Positions 20,169 to 32,500 of a stretch of DNA of 64,000 nt are shown one piece after another. Below the pieces are notes generated by a model, which saw nothing but the letters and a program-made list of their open reading frames with translations, was not told the origin of the DNA and did no database searches. The stretch spans positions 1 through 64,000 of the forward strand of contig JAMDHS010000061.1 in the NCBI GenBank assembly GCA_029717555.1. Reading direction: 5' to 3'. The DNA is from Peribolospora baueri (lineage: Eukaryota > Basidiomycota > Peribolosporomycetes > Peribolosporales > Peribolosporaceae). The position numbers and the translations under genes were made by a program. Position 1 is the first letter of the stretch; the number at the start of each line of letters is the position of its first letter.

Positions 20169-22591
20169 ATGCCGTCCTCGCGCCTTTTCTCGCTCGCTCC
20201 CGACGCTCCGACGTCCGCGGTCGACCGACGGCTCTCCGCCCTGCCGGAGCCGATCGACCCCACACGATCTCCGCCCTCGCAGCCCTCTGGACGAAGTGGC
20301 GAATTGCGGCCCCGAAAATCCTTCTTTTCGTCGCTTCTGCGGAGCCAGCGAGGAAGAGTGCTTCCCTTCCTTGTCTGCGTCGTCATCACTTTGCGCCGAT
20401 CGCCTTCGATCCTGTTCAAAGGGCAGCGTGGACCGATGCAGCACCTTTGAACCTCGTCTCGGAGAAGGTGTGGGATCACGACTGCGCGCAAGACAGAGAC
20501 GCTGAGCGTAATTGGCAGCGAAGAGCCGGGTTCGTGAAGACGGAGACCGTCGTATCTTCCTCGGCCGCGTCCTTACTCGTGGCTCGGGTGGACGCCGAGG
20601 GCGAGTATGAAGAAGCAAGCCGTCGCGGCTGCCAAGGCACCGTGGGAGGGGGCGAGTCAGAAGGCGACGCGTAAGCTGAAGAAACGCAGACCGCCGCACC
20701 GTACAGGCGCTCTCGGCCGAGGGCATGAGCAGGGGTGGGAGCGAGGACGGGAAGCGGAGCTCGCCGACGGAGGGAAGGCTTTGCTCCTAAATGAGGGAGG
20801 ACCGTCTCGACCGAGTGCGGACGAGGGGGCGGCGTGGGGAACGAGGGGAAAGAACGGCAGAGCGGTGTTAAAGTCTACTCGGCATGGCGCCACAAATTCC
20901 AAGATTAAGGGCAATCTCAACACTGCGGACCTCGGGGAGGGCGGTAGTCGGGTGGAAGGCAAGAGCGAGTCGTTTGACCCCGTTTCCCACCGACTACTTA
21001 GAGGCAAGCGGAGCTTCGACGGTCGCAAGCGAGACCACGCGATATCTCTTTGGACCGTGCAGGGCTGGGCTGGCTTGCAAACGAATGAGGAGAACGACGC
21101 AAACGAGAACAGTGAAGGGGACGAGAACTGGCCAGGCGGAGAGTATAGGTATGGCCTGCCCACGTCGGACGGCCGGGAAGGCGACATTAGCACCTCGATG
21201 GGTAGCCATACTTGCCCTGGAGAGTTGGTCAACCTTGCCCGTGTCGAGGGCAGAGCGTGGTGGACCGGGAAGGCCCGGTTGCCTCGACAGCGCGGACCAA
21301 CGATAGCAGCACGACAATGAGGGAGAGGCGGGAGACGATGAACGGTACGAACCTCGCTTCTCCACCCTCGGCTCCATCTCCAGCTCCAGAGCCCACGGTC
21401 GCGCGCGTCAACCAGAAATCGCTCGAGGCGACTTCATCAGCGGCTCTACGAGCGCTCGTTCAGCTGGGAACGGACATTCGCGGCGGGAGGGGACTGATAC
21501 TGGCGACACCTTCCGGTCGACCGCCAGCTCGGGCTCCGGCCCGAAAGGAGCACCGCTCTCGCTGCCGAAGCGATGACTCGGAGCGCAAGGCAACCGTTGT
21601 GCTCGTACAGGGATGCGAAAGACCAAGTCGACCGCTACAGGGTCCGAATCCCGACTCCCCTCTTCTACCGGCAGCACTGTCAACCATGAATGCTCACAGG
21701 AAGGTGGCGACGGCCGCCAGCCGCCCCGGTCGCGGTTCTCTTAGAGCCCGGCGCACCTGCTTGAGCTGATTCTCTTCGAGTTTCCACTATCCACCCGTCT
21801 TCATGCTTTTCAACGCTCAGCCTTCCAGCAATGACAATAACACCGGTGGATGTGGCGGTCGCAGGGCCGCCCTCGGAGGTGGTGCAGCTGGAGCCAGCCA
21901 GAGAAGGGCCACATGCGGGTTCTATCCAATGACGTTCTCGGCGTGTCTAATCCTAGGACGAACGATCACGATGTCAGCTTCCGCCCATGAGCAAAAATTG
22001 GGAGCGGGAGGGCAAGTACGAGCAAAGCCTGGCGTGCGAGACTTTTACAAGGTAAGCAAGATGCCAAGACTGACGGGGGCGGACACATCTTCCTGCCCTT
22101 CGATGGCGTGCCCCGCTTCCATTGGCGCTTTGGAGCGCCGCTCAAGACTACAAGAGGGACAGAATGGGCAGCACGAGGCTCGACGCCGCCGCCGCAATTC
22201 CCAGGTGTACGGGAGCTGGGGACGAGGATGTAGCGCCTGATGTGCTAGAGATATGGAAAGGGGGCGAGGGAGAACCTCCAACGCAGCTGGTCACTAATCT
22301 AGGCGCGTCTGGACCCTTTTTCTTATTTTATTTTATTTTTTTTATTTTCGCCGACCCCAGTCTAACAAAATCGTCCATGCGCTCAGACAGGTAGTCATCC
22401 TCTCGTCTCGCGAAAGAGATACCGGAATGGTTTGAGTTCCTGAAGGAGGTTAGGCAGACGCGGGTTTCGAGGGAGCTGCGTACGGATATCAGCGGGGAGG
22501 CCGGAGACGACTTGCCTGATGAGGTAGCATTCCGAAAGCGTCTCGTCGACGTTGTGCCAGAGTTGAAGCTTATATTGGTAATAAGATATTG
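20169..22591 (+). other. Probable plus-strand gene of unknown function, exon structure unresolved
   Basis: I could not assemble a model, but several segments read like one low-complexity eukaryotic protein on the plus strand. From 20169: MPSSRLFSLAPDAPTSAVDR, Pro/Arg/Ser-rich. About 21330-21480: Ser/Pro-rich ending SLEATSSAALRALVQLGTDI. About 22010-22047: RAKPGVRDFYK before a GTAAGC donor. About 22210-22290: GDEDVAPDVLEIWKGGEGEP. About 22398-22591, after a TAG acceptor: SSSRLAKEIPEWFEFLKEVR then QTRVSRELRTDISGEAGDDL. The last two are the most protein-like pieces, with charged amphipathic helices. No family is recognised. The minus strand also has long open frames (20037-20726, 20657-21232), but their Arg/Ser/Pro/Cys composition looks like the complement of the plus-strand frame. 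The segment ends about 250 bp before SEH1, in the same direction. Confidence 0.35.
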
Positions 22592-22841
22592 GTAATAAGA
22601 GACGACGTTCCTCACGGGAGATCTGCCAAGTGCGACGCTCAACGGCCATGTGGGCTTCGTGTTCGTCTATCGTCGTCGTGTCTGCGAGCATGTCGATCGC
22701 GCCTACAGCGATGGGAGCCGAGACGAGCCCGGAACTGCTGCGGCGCGTCGATCGTCGCGTTGTTGTCCCTCCAACTCCATTCATTCCATCGACCTCGTCC
22801 CTATCCGCACTCTTCCTCAACACCGCAAGTCCTTCGCCGCC

Positions 22842-24946
22842 ATGTCCCCCCTGGTGGCGAATTCCTCAGGGGTGGCAGCGGCTGCTCCGGCTCCTCCCGC
22901 TGTTTCCGCTGATCTGTCGTCAGAGCAGCTCGACCAGACCTCGGTGCTCCTGGCGAGCAACCACACCGACCTCATCTCGGATGTAGCTTACAACTTTGAC
23001 GGTCGGAGGATCGCTACCGCCGGCGCCGATCAGAGGGTATGCGTTTGGGAGAGGCCCGGGGATGAAGGGGAGTGGGCCTTTGTTGATGCGTGGACAGTGA
23101 GTGAGCCTTCGCACTAGGCTGCCTCGGCCGGCCGTATCCGCTCCTCCTTGGGACTGAATCTTTTCGACGGTCCGAATCATCTTTACATCTGTTTTCTTTA
23201 CCCTGCATGTTTTCTCTACGCGCACGTCATGTACAGGCCCACAACGCCGCCGTGACCCGAGTAGCGTGGGCGCACCCCAGCTTCGGAAACATACTCGCGA
23301 CCGCGAGCTTCGACAGGTCCATCAGGATCTGGCAAGAGGTATCCAATGGCAAGTGACCTCGCTCCTGCTTCCATCCGTTAAACAAGCTCAATTTACACTC
23401 TTGTCACGCATGTTCTTGCGGACAGAGAACAAGGCTCGACGGTGGGTGGAGCGAGCCAAGTTGATCGACGCCCGGGGCAGCGTGCGGGATCTGGCGTTCG
23501 CGCCCCATGCCTTTGGCTTGAAGCTGGTGAGGAGCGCCTTCTTCTCTCATGCTCGATGATTCGCGTTCGATGTGACTCTTGACGAAAGCGCTTTGTACGA
23601 AGGTACTCATCTCACTCTCGTTCCATTCGTTTTGTCAACGCACGCTTCTCCTCCGATCATAGGCTTCCATTTCATCAGATTCGTGCCTTCGCGTTCACGA
23701 GTGTATCGATATCTCAAACCTCTCCCGCTGGACTCTGATGGAGGAGATTGACGTCCCTTCGGCCGTCGCCGTCACGTCCGTGCCATCTAGTGGTACCGCC
23801 GCCTCAGCTCTGACCGCCGCCCAGCCGCGAACGGGCCTGGGTTCGAGTGTATCTGGGGGTGCAACGCCTGTAGGCGGAGACACGAGTCCGGCGGCTGGAG
23901 TTAGTACGCCAGGTGGCCTCGGCGTGACATCAGGAGCGAGAGTGAAGGAGGCGGACGGTGGGTGGGCGCTCAGCTGGTGCAAGGAGCGGTGGTGGGGACA
24001 GGTGATCGCAGTTGCCGCTGGCAGGGACGGGACAGTCAAGGTGAGTGATAGATAGGTTCGAACGAGGCCGAAGATCGCGAATGAATTTATCTCCGACCTG
24101 CCTTTGTATCGAACCTTTCAATTAATTTCTTCTCTTATTGCAGCTCTTCCATCTCGACGCCCCCTCGTCCTCCCGCTCTTCCATCCTGTCCATCGTACCG
24201 TCCAACCCCGTCGCCTCTCCCTTAGGCACCTCCACCACGCGCCAGATCCCGTCGGCCCCTATCGCGTCGATAGCGTGGGCTCCCTCTGTCGGCCGGTCTT
24301 ACCATCTCTTGGCTACCGGTAGTCGGGACGGCTTTGTGCGCATCTGGAAGGTACTCGCGCCAGAATCAAGGACGAGCGGGCTAGGAAGCTTTGTGCCCGG
24401 CCCTTTGTCATCATCAAGAGCTGCCCAAGGGGCATACGGGAGCTTACTGGGCGGCGTACGGGAGCAGACTCCGGCAAAGGAAGGCTGGTCCGCCGAGAGC
24501 GTCGCAAACTTTGATCATCACGGCGCGAGCGTGGGTAGGGTGGAATGGAACGTCTTCGGGTGAGCATACGGGCGGCGGTCTTCCTTCATGCTGCTCCGTC
24601 CTCTTGGAGGCGGAGGTCGTTCCAATGGTGGCATCGATCTGATTGATCCTTCCCTCCGTCACGTTTTCGATCGACTTGGGCTCGTTACTTGACTTGGTCT
24701 TGGATCAGGACGGTGCTCAGCAGCTCAGGCGACGATGGCTGCGTTCGGTTGTGGAAAGGTAAGATCCGGGCTCGAGACCAGGAGGGTCCGGTCACCGTCA
24801 ATCACCCTCGCTCATCCTTCCCTTCCCTTCCCTCGCGTCCAGCTTCGTACGTTGGCGAATGGCAACTCCTCGCCTCTCTGACGGCCGAACAGGCCCACGC
24901 GACTGTGTCAGGCGGGTCGGGAGAAGACGTGGCGATGGAGTCATAG
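22842..24946 (+). CDS. SEH1: Nucleoporin SEH1 (WD40 beta-propeller)
   Basis: WD-repeat protein shared by the Nup84/Nup107 nuclear-pore scaffold and the SEA/GATOR2 complex that controls TORC1 (family knowledge). Seven exons, 22842-23096, 23237-23338, 23428-23526, 23663-24040, 24144-24559, 24709-24758 and 24843-24946, give 467 aa. Blades visible in order: HTDLISDVAYNFDGRRIATA then DQRVCVW; AHNAAVTRVAWAHPSFGNIL then FDRSIRIWQE; RGSVRDLAFAPHAFGLKLAS; WWGQVIAVAAGRDGTVKLFH; SIAWAPSVGRSYHLLATGSR then DGFVRIW; VGRVEWNVFGTVLSSSGDDG then CVRLWKASYVGEW. The last phrase is characteristic of Seh1. The protein is ~100 residues longer than yeast Seh1 because of a Gly/Ser/Thr-rich insertion (about 175-235) and a linker after IWK. 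The exact acceptor of exon 3 is uncertain by a few bases. Confidence 0.9.
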
Positions 24947-25580
24947 CCAGCCGTCCTCGGTCGTCGTCGTCCTCGCTCCGTCTGCTCGTTCTCTGTACAC
25001 AGCACTGCAAACGTCAACCTTTTTCGTTCCTCCCCTTTCGGTCCGCAGGATGAGATTCCCAGCGGTTCGCTTAGCTTGTCCTTCTGTCAAGACGTCCGTC
25101 TCATCCTTTGTATGAGCGAACTCGTCGGAGAGCGCGTGATTTGTCAGTTTGTGACAAGAGGGCTCTACAATACACGGGGGAAAAAAAGCGAGGGACGGGG
25201 TGGGGGCCTGAACGCGTGGACGGAGGTGAAATAGCGGGAGAGCTGCAAAGCGAGCGGAGGAACGGGACGGTGGGGAGTCGGGACAGGAACGAAGGTCGGG
25301 CAAGCAGGCTGAACAATAGTCGAGGAGGAGGAGGAAGAGAAATGGCAGGTGCGAAGAAGCGGGGCGGACGATTGAATTTAGGAGTGGGTGTAGTGAGCGG
25401 GAAGCGAGAGCGGGGTAAGCGGGTGTGGGGACGGAGCGACGGAGAATGGTGAAATAGAGAGTAAGAGAGCGAGGGAGAGAGGGAGGGACGCAGACGATAC
25501 GAGAGGGAGAGAGTTCTGAGAATGAAAAGAAAAACAAAAACAAAAACGGGAGAACGAAACGATGGAACGGTCGGCCGCGG
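24947..25580. other. Intergenic, convergent 3' ends of SEH1 and OPI1
   Basis: Holds both 3' UTRs. The plus strand is purine-rich at about 25190-25570 (many GGGAGAGCG and GAGAGGGAG runs), ending in an AAACAAAAACAAAAACGGG repeat at about 25530-25550. No gene seen. Confidence 0.5.
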
Positions 25581-28500
25581 TCAAGTGCGCCTACGGTGTC
25601 GAATGGACTGCCCAGCGGCTGCGACGCTCGGAGCGCCCTCGACGACGGCGTTGGCGTCATAGTCGAAAGCGAGGGCAGAAGCGGAGCCAGAAGAGGTCAA
25701 AGGCTGGACGCCGCCCATCCTGCGCTTGACAGCGCTCGAGCTGTCGCCCGTTCCCGAGTAGCTGCCGGCGACGGAGAAGGAAGGAGAAGGAGGGCCGGAC
25801 CGGTTGTTGGACTCGCGTTCGCCCTCGGCACCGCTCGTCGTCTCGTCCGCCGCCGTCGGGTCTCGACCTCGGCCGTCGGGGAAGGAAGAAGGCCCAGCGG
25901 CGACGCGACCGTGCTGGTGCTGCTGGCGCTGCAAGCCAATCATCCTCAGCCTCTCCACCCAAGCCTCGGCCCTTTCGAGGCTATCGCCAAAGACGCTAGT
26001 CACGCTCCGAAGAATGTCCAAGCTCTCGACGGCGAGCGTTAACACCCGGTTGGCAGCTTCGACGGCCGTGTTTGGCGTCGGGCTGTGCGCCGGTCCGCGA
26101 TACGCGTGAAGGTGTTGGAGAGGAATGGCGGGCGAGGCGACGCTCCCGCCGGCTCCGCCTGCAGAGGAGGATCCGTAAAGACGGGAGGCGGAGGTGGAGG
26201 TGGAGGTGGAATGGGCTGGCGAGAAGGAAGGGCTGGCGGGGCTTCCGCCGAAATAGTTCGCCGTCGGACTCCCCCTGTTGCCGCCGTCCCACGTCGCTCC
26301 GGGCGTGCTCGACCGACTCGTGGGAGCGCCGGGAGTGCGAGGCACTCGGTTGACGCTCGCCCATCGTTCCGGAAGGGAGAGGATGAACGAGCGGACCCTG
26401 TTCCGAGCGGGATCCGGAAGCGCGGCGCCGGCATACTTTCCGACGACATCGACGACGCCGCGGATTGTGTTCACGACGTCTCCTTTGATGCCCGACAACG
26501 TCCGGACTGTTTGAGCGGGGATTACCGCTTCGCTTTGCGAGCCGCTCGGTCCGGATTGACCGCCGCCGCCGCCGCTGCTGGTCGAGGTTTGAGTTTGGAG
26601 GGAGAGAATGAAATCTCGCAAGACGGTGATCTGGTGTTCGATGTGAGCCGTAGCGTACTGAAACACATAAGATCGAAAAAAAACGGTAAGCATCGACGGA
26701 AACGAGAACGAGCGCCCGCGCCCCCCGCCCCTGGCATCGAAAGAGGTCGAATCGACCGGCTCACCTGCAACCACTGCAAACAGTACTTCAAGCTCTTCAT
26801 GCTCTCCTCGCTGACCGCAGCGCTGATCCCTCCGGCGGTGACGCCGGCGCCTACGAGCATGCTCTGCCATCTGCTCCTCCCAGGTGTAGCGGTCGCGCCG
26901 GCCCCGTTGCCTCCTCTACCGCCACCACGAGGGCCACCACCACCGCCGCCGCCGCCGGTGCTGCCATCCTGCGTCGCCACGAGCGCCCTACTCCGCCACT
27001 TGCTATCATCGTCATCTCTTCCGCCTCCGCCTCCGATCCCTACGCCTACGCTGCGAGCATCCTCGGCAGAAGCGGTGAACCGCTTCTTCGCCCTTTCCTT
27101 GTGGTGGCCTTTCCTGCGTCGAATGCCGCTCTGGGAGATGGGATCATATATCATCTCCGCCGCTTCAGCCGCCCGACGGGGTCCGGAGGGATCGAGCTCG
27201 TACGGGTCTGACGACGCCGGAGGGTGGTTACGGTGGCGACGGCCACCGCCGTCGTCGTTGTCGTCAAAACGCGCCTCGCCCTGCCGAGCTTTGCCCTTGT
27301 CCCTCCTTTTCTTCCGCCTCCGCCTACCTTCCTCCTCGTCATCTGGGCCGAGCTCAGCGGCGCCTACGCTGAGAGGACTCAGGGAGGGCGTACCGTGAAT
27401 GTGTAAAGGCGGCAAGCGACGTACGAGCTCGTCGTCGACGAGAGACGAAGAAGCTGCGTCGTCGCCCGCTGTTGACGCGGCGACCCCCATACCCATACCC
27501 ATACCGCCGGCGCCGGGAGGGCCTTCCTCGTCGTCGACGTAGGACACGGCGCTGGAAGCTGGGTCTCCGGCTACGGACAGCGTCTCATCCTCCAAACCGA
27601 GGTCTACCTCGTCCCTAGCTTGATCGCGATCCGTCGCGGCCAAAGGTCGCATGGACGGATAGCGCGCGGAGAGGCGGTCGAACTGCCGAGAGGCGAACTC
27701 GTCCAGAGGGGCAAGACGAGGTTCGAGGCGAGTGATGACGGGCTTGGAAATGGTCTTGACGGAGGATTCGACGATCTCCGCTCCGTACTGTGATGTGCGA
27801 AATGGACGAGCGGCGTGAGGGGACGAGTCAGCAAGGGCGGCTCTCGACGTATCGCTTCGCCGACGAAGCGAGGAGCGGAACGTGACGCACCTTGACGACC
27901 CTCGAGCTCATCTTTCCCCTCTCCCAAGCGCCCATGGCCCCCCTGACTATGGGCAGGCCACCGAGCCTCCTGAGAAAGTCGGCGTCGCCCATCATGCGTG
28001 GGTCCACCTCGACGGGGTTACCGGAAGCGTCGACGGGAACGAGCGGAGTGCCGTCCTCGGCGCGGAGGACGAAGGCCGAGTTGCGGGCGGAGGAGGAAGG
28101 GGAGAGGGAGGTGAACGAGGTAGGGGTGGAGATTTGTGAGCGGGTGGATTGGGAGGGAGCCGAGGCGGTGGATGACGTCGCGGAGATGGAGGGGCCCGTC
28201 GCTGAGAAAGAAGAGGGGGAGGAGATCAGGGCAGCAGCGGGGCGAGTGAGCGGGGAGCAAAAGGGGGAAACGGATCCGCATCATGCCTCGGAAAGCAAAG
28301 AAAAGAGAAGACGCTCACATTGGGCATCCATGTCCGGACGAAGGCCCTTGGCGCCATGATGATCGTCGGCTGCCGGCAGGTACCTCATGGACCCCAAAGC
28401 CATGGCAGCGATGCGAACGTCGGCGTTGTCGGGATCGATGGTCAAGCCTGCTGCTGCCTCTCCATGGCGGTCCTGCACGACCGAGTCTTCTTCTTCTTGC

Positions 28501-28610
28501 TTCACCTGGTGGTCGTTGAGATCGGGATCGGGATGGAGGGGCGCGGGGTGATGGACGTCGGTCCGATCCACCTCCATCCTTTCCTCCTTGTCCTGGTGTG
28601 GGTCGTCCAT
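25581..28610 (-). CDS. OPI1: Opi1-type transcriptional regulator of phospholipid synthesis
   Basis: Opi1 represses inositol/choline-responsive phospholipid genes and senses phosphatidic acid at the ER (knowledge from yeast). Four exons, 28319-28610, 27891-28201, 26765-27787 and 25581-26657, give 900 aa. The N-terminus is acidic (MDDPHQDKEERMEVDRTDVH). Conserved blocks: NADVRIAAMALGSMR (about 62-76); the region PLVPVDASGNPVEVDPRMMG, FLRRLGGLPIVRGAMGAWER and YGAEIVESSVKTISKPVITR; then the hallmark SMKSLKYCLQWLQYATAHIE-HQITVLRDFI (about 527-556) across the last intron; and GIKGDVVNTIRGVVDVVGKY with FILSLPERWASVN. A basic RRRRKKRRDKGKAR cluster (about 310) may be nuclear or lipid binding. Long Gly-, Asp- and Ser-rich linkers double the length relative to yeast Opi1. 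Whether it represses or activates here is not visible. Confidence 0.87.
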
Positions 28611-29587
28611 GAGGTAGATGTGAGGGAGTGGGTTAGAGCTGGAGGAGCGGGTGAACGAGACGGTGCGATGCGCGTCCGCGTCGCGTTGTTCGCCGTCGAC
28701 TGGAGAGGAGGTGGAAGAGGATGGAGGGCGATGGCAAGGAAGCGTAGAGGCGTGGAGTGGAAGGGATGGGGAGCGGGCGTGCGGAAGCGTCGCCAGTGGA
28801 CGTCGACCGTCGAGAAGGCGGCTGATGTGTTGTTGTTGTATGTACTACACTGTAGCTCGCACCTCCTCCCTCCTTTGGCGGTGCCGCGAGTGGAAGATAA
28901 GGCCGGCCAAGCAAGGCAATGGTAATAAGGCACGCCGCGTTGGGGTTTGGGGCGCACGACACGGATGATGATCGTGAAAAGCGCGAGTCGTCCGTCCGTC
29001 TCCCTCTCTTGTCTCACACACGGGTCAGTCAGGTGAGAGGTGGTCGCAGAGGCGGGGCCGGTGATCGGTCCGGTGATCGCGCGGGTCGATTTGGAGAGGT
29101 CGGAGAGGGAGATGGACGAGAAGATGGAGGATGAAGATGGAGATGAAGATGGAGATGGACGACGACGACGAGCGGAGATGGCTGGAAGGAAGGCAAGCAA
29201 GGCCGATCGATGCGAGAAGAGAGACGCTTTTGCGCGTGCTAGTCACCGACGCCGGGCCTTATCGCACGACAGGCGACGGCACGCAGAGAAACGAACAGGC
29301 AAGGAAGGATACAGACGGACAGACAGGGAGAGAGAGAGGCCCGAGGCAATCGACGATCCTACAACAGCATCGACGGACGGCGTCGAGGCAACAAGCAAGC
29401 ACAAGCCGAGCTTTGTGTGTGGCGTTCCTTAGTTAGGTCCAGGCAGAGAGAAGGAAGAAAGAAAAGAAAAAGGTGGGGTGCAGGTGCAATACATTCATTC
29501 ATACACTAGCCACATCCACCCACACCCATCCCAGTCACCGTCCAGTCACCGTCACCGTCACCGTCCTCCACCGCCAACCGAACCAGA
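28611..29587. promoter_or_regulatory. OPI1 upstream region with GA-rich repeats
   Basis: About 1 kb between the OPI1 start and the RIM20 stop, both on the minus strand. It contains an imperfect GATGGA/GAAGATGGA repeat at about 29110-29165 and a CCGTCACCGTCACCGTCACC run near 29550-29570. No coding region was recognised. It should hold the OPI1 promoter and 5' UTR. Confidence 0.45.
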
Positions 29588-32500
29588 TCAGTCACCAAAC
29601 TGGATGCCTCCCTTGCTCGGGTCATACCGTCCCCACTTCGGCGCCGTTGGAGGAGAAGACGCAGCGGCAGGAGGCGACACGGGCCCAGCGGAGGGAGACG
29701 TTTGTGGAGGTGCTTGCGCTTGCGGTGGCTGCTGCTGTTGCTGTTGACGAAACGCTTGCAGCTCCGCGTACCGTTCGTGTCGATACTCCTTACAGCGTTG
29801 ACGGAACGCCGACAGAAGGCGGGCCAGGTCGTTGTAGAACTAAAGACAGACAGATAGATAAAAAGACAAAGCGGTCTCAGCCGTCAAGACGCCGCACGCA
29901 CGCCGCGAAAGGGGCCCACAACCCACCTTGAGCCCTTCCTCCAGGTTCCTCTGAATCTCCCTATACTTCCTGTGAGCCTGTTCGAGTGTCTGCAGCGCCT
30001 GCTCCCTTCGCTTCACCGTCTGGTCCACCTTGCGCGACGCCACAAACGACTCGTTCAGCTCCTTGTGGGCGGAGACGACGGACGAATGCGATCAATCAGT
30101 CACCGGGCCCAACGTTCTCGTCCCATCGTGTCCTACTCACTCGTATCCTCTCCAACACCTCCTCCTGCTCCCTTCCGCTCCCCTCGACCTCCTGCTTCAG
30201 CTTCCGATACTTGTCCAACTCCCTCTGGAACAGCTCCTCAAAGTGCGCAGGTTCGATCCTGATCTGGCCGGGCGCCTCTTTCGATATGCTGGCCGCCTCG
30301 CGTATGATCGTCGGCCGCACGTCGTCGGACGACGAGATATGGCGCGCTTCCGCCAGGCAGGCGGCCCGCGAGTCTAGGATATCGTCGAGCGATTCGAGCG
30401 AGGAGCGCAAGGAGCGCACAATCGCTGCCGCAGAGGCCGAGCTCTCTAAAGGCGAAGCGGCCAGGGAGGCCGAGTTAGGGACCGTGGAGGGGACGAAGGC
30501 TTCCAGCACGTCCTGGCGAGATGACGCGGGCAGATAGATTTGTTTCTTTCAACGCCGTGCCTTCCGCCAATGCCCTCTCTCCATCGATCCGACTGCCGGG
30601 CTCACCTTACCACCGGACAACACTTCCATCACCTCCCGCGCCTCTTCGAGCTTATTCGCCACGATCTGATCGCTCTCCGCCGCCTGCGCGATCGTCCGTC
30701 TGTAGCTCTCGCCCTGCTGCGCAAGCTCGCGGTTGGAGACGTGACTGGGCTGTCGAGAGAATCTGTCGGCCGGCAACAACCCGCGCGCGTGCTCGTCCTC
30801 TGCCGCTTCTTGGTCAATAATGGAAAGGGCCTGCGAGGACGTTTGGACGCAAGGTCAGTAATCCGCGCATCCACCTCGCACAAATAGGCCCGCACCGTGT
30901 TGCCGACACCAACCAGCCACGAAACGCAGCTTTAGACCGCTTCACTCACCTCGCTCAAAACGCTCTTGTCGCTCCTAGCCATCCTCGCCACATCGTCCAC
31001 CATTTTTTGTATCCGCCGCAGGCCTCCCTCGAGCCTCACCTCCTCCGCCTTGAGAGTCAGACTCGGAGGCAGGCCCATCGGTTGTTCGAGCGCCTGGAGC
31101 GAGCCGGGCAGGTTCAGGGATTGGAGCGTGCTGAAAGATGTGGGGAGCCGACCCCAAAAAAGGCGAGTCCGTTAACGGCCGGCACTCGCCAACAAGCGAA
31201 CCTGTCGCATCGATCACTCACCTCGCAACGATCGCATCCAACTCGTCTTTCCTGCCCTGGATCTCTTCCCTCACCAAGGTATCCTTCCTGTCCTCGTAAA
31301 CGCTGATCGCAAGGTGTACCCCATACGGCACCAGCTCCTCAAAGAGCGGCTTTCCGAGAGCACCGGCCGACACGCCCGGGGAGGTACCAGGCGGTGAACT
31401 CTTAAGGAGCGGGATGGGGTTAGAGACTTCAGAAGGGAGAGTGGACCTTACGAGCGAGACGGAAGCGATGGGCTGGAGGGAATGCGCCGGGGTTATGGCT
31501 TGGAGGTAGATCATGTCGTTGTCTCGCGTCGCCCGGGTGAGGTTCGCGGCGATGACGGCTTGAAGGGACTTTACGAGAGGGAACACAGAAGACCAAGTGC
31601 GGCGAGGAGAAAGGATTCAGCCCATCGTCAAGCTCGTATCGTGACCGTGCCCGAAGGAACGTGCCCACCTTGGCATCGTTCACGACTGCCTCGCTGATGC
31701 CGCGCTTGTTTGTCTCGAGAGCCTTTTTGACAAGGCCCTCTGCCACCTTGAGCCGGCCTAGCTCGTCTCCGTACCTGTTAGCACCTAGGTCTTCGGCGCT
31801 CTTTCGGAACTGCGCTGCCGCGGCAAAGTGGTGCTTCTTCATCGTCATGTGGCCGTGCCAGCCCTGCATGATAAAGAGAAGAGATGGACGCGCATCAGAA
31901 GGGAGAAAGGACAGGCGAGCAGAGAATCCGGTACAAATGCGAGCTCACAGAGGGAAGCTCAAACCGAAGAGCTGTGCCAGCATCGTAGTACGGCTGTGAA
32001 TCGTATGCCTCCAGGGCGGCCCCATAGAGATCGGATACCTTAGACGCCAGTTTGGCGATGGTCCCATCCTTGAGGCGGTCTGTAAAGAACAGTGTCTACA
32101 CTCTTCAGAATCGAGTCGACTGGGCTCAGCTTGGCGTGTAAGTACGTGTGCACTCACCAGAGACTGCCCTCTGCCACCCGGATTCCTGCGCCTGAGCGAG
32201 CATGAGGTTCTCGAGACATCGGAGCGCGTGCAAGGACAAGTCCGGACATGGCGGTGGCGGGAGGTGTGACAGCTTAGGAGCCAATTCGGCCTGGATATGG
32301 GAGAGGACGCCTGCAGCTTGCTGGAAAAGGGTTGGAGGAGCGTTGCAAACGAGGCGACGTCAAGAACAAAACAAGTTTATCTACGCTTGAGCACTCCAGC
32401 GCTCAACGACTCCAAAGTCCACCATCTTGGTAGCACAAACCTGGAACCAGCCTGCAGCTCTCCTCATGCTCTCCTTCTCCGCGCGGTCCTCCTGCGCCCC

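Noticed and set aside
20657-21232. 191-codon minus-strand open frame opposite the unassigned gene
   Set aside because: Its Pro/Ser/Phe/Cys-rich translation mirrors the plus-strand frame and has no motif. GC-rich sequence keeps both strands open.
31403-31451. An extra ~49-nt intron in RIM20 (GTAAGG...CTTAAG)
   Set aside because: The frame reads through without a stop, and the intervening residues (VRSTLPSEVSNPIPLLK) fit the PalA family, so no intron is needed.
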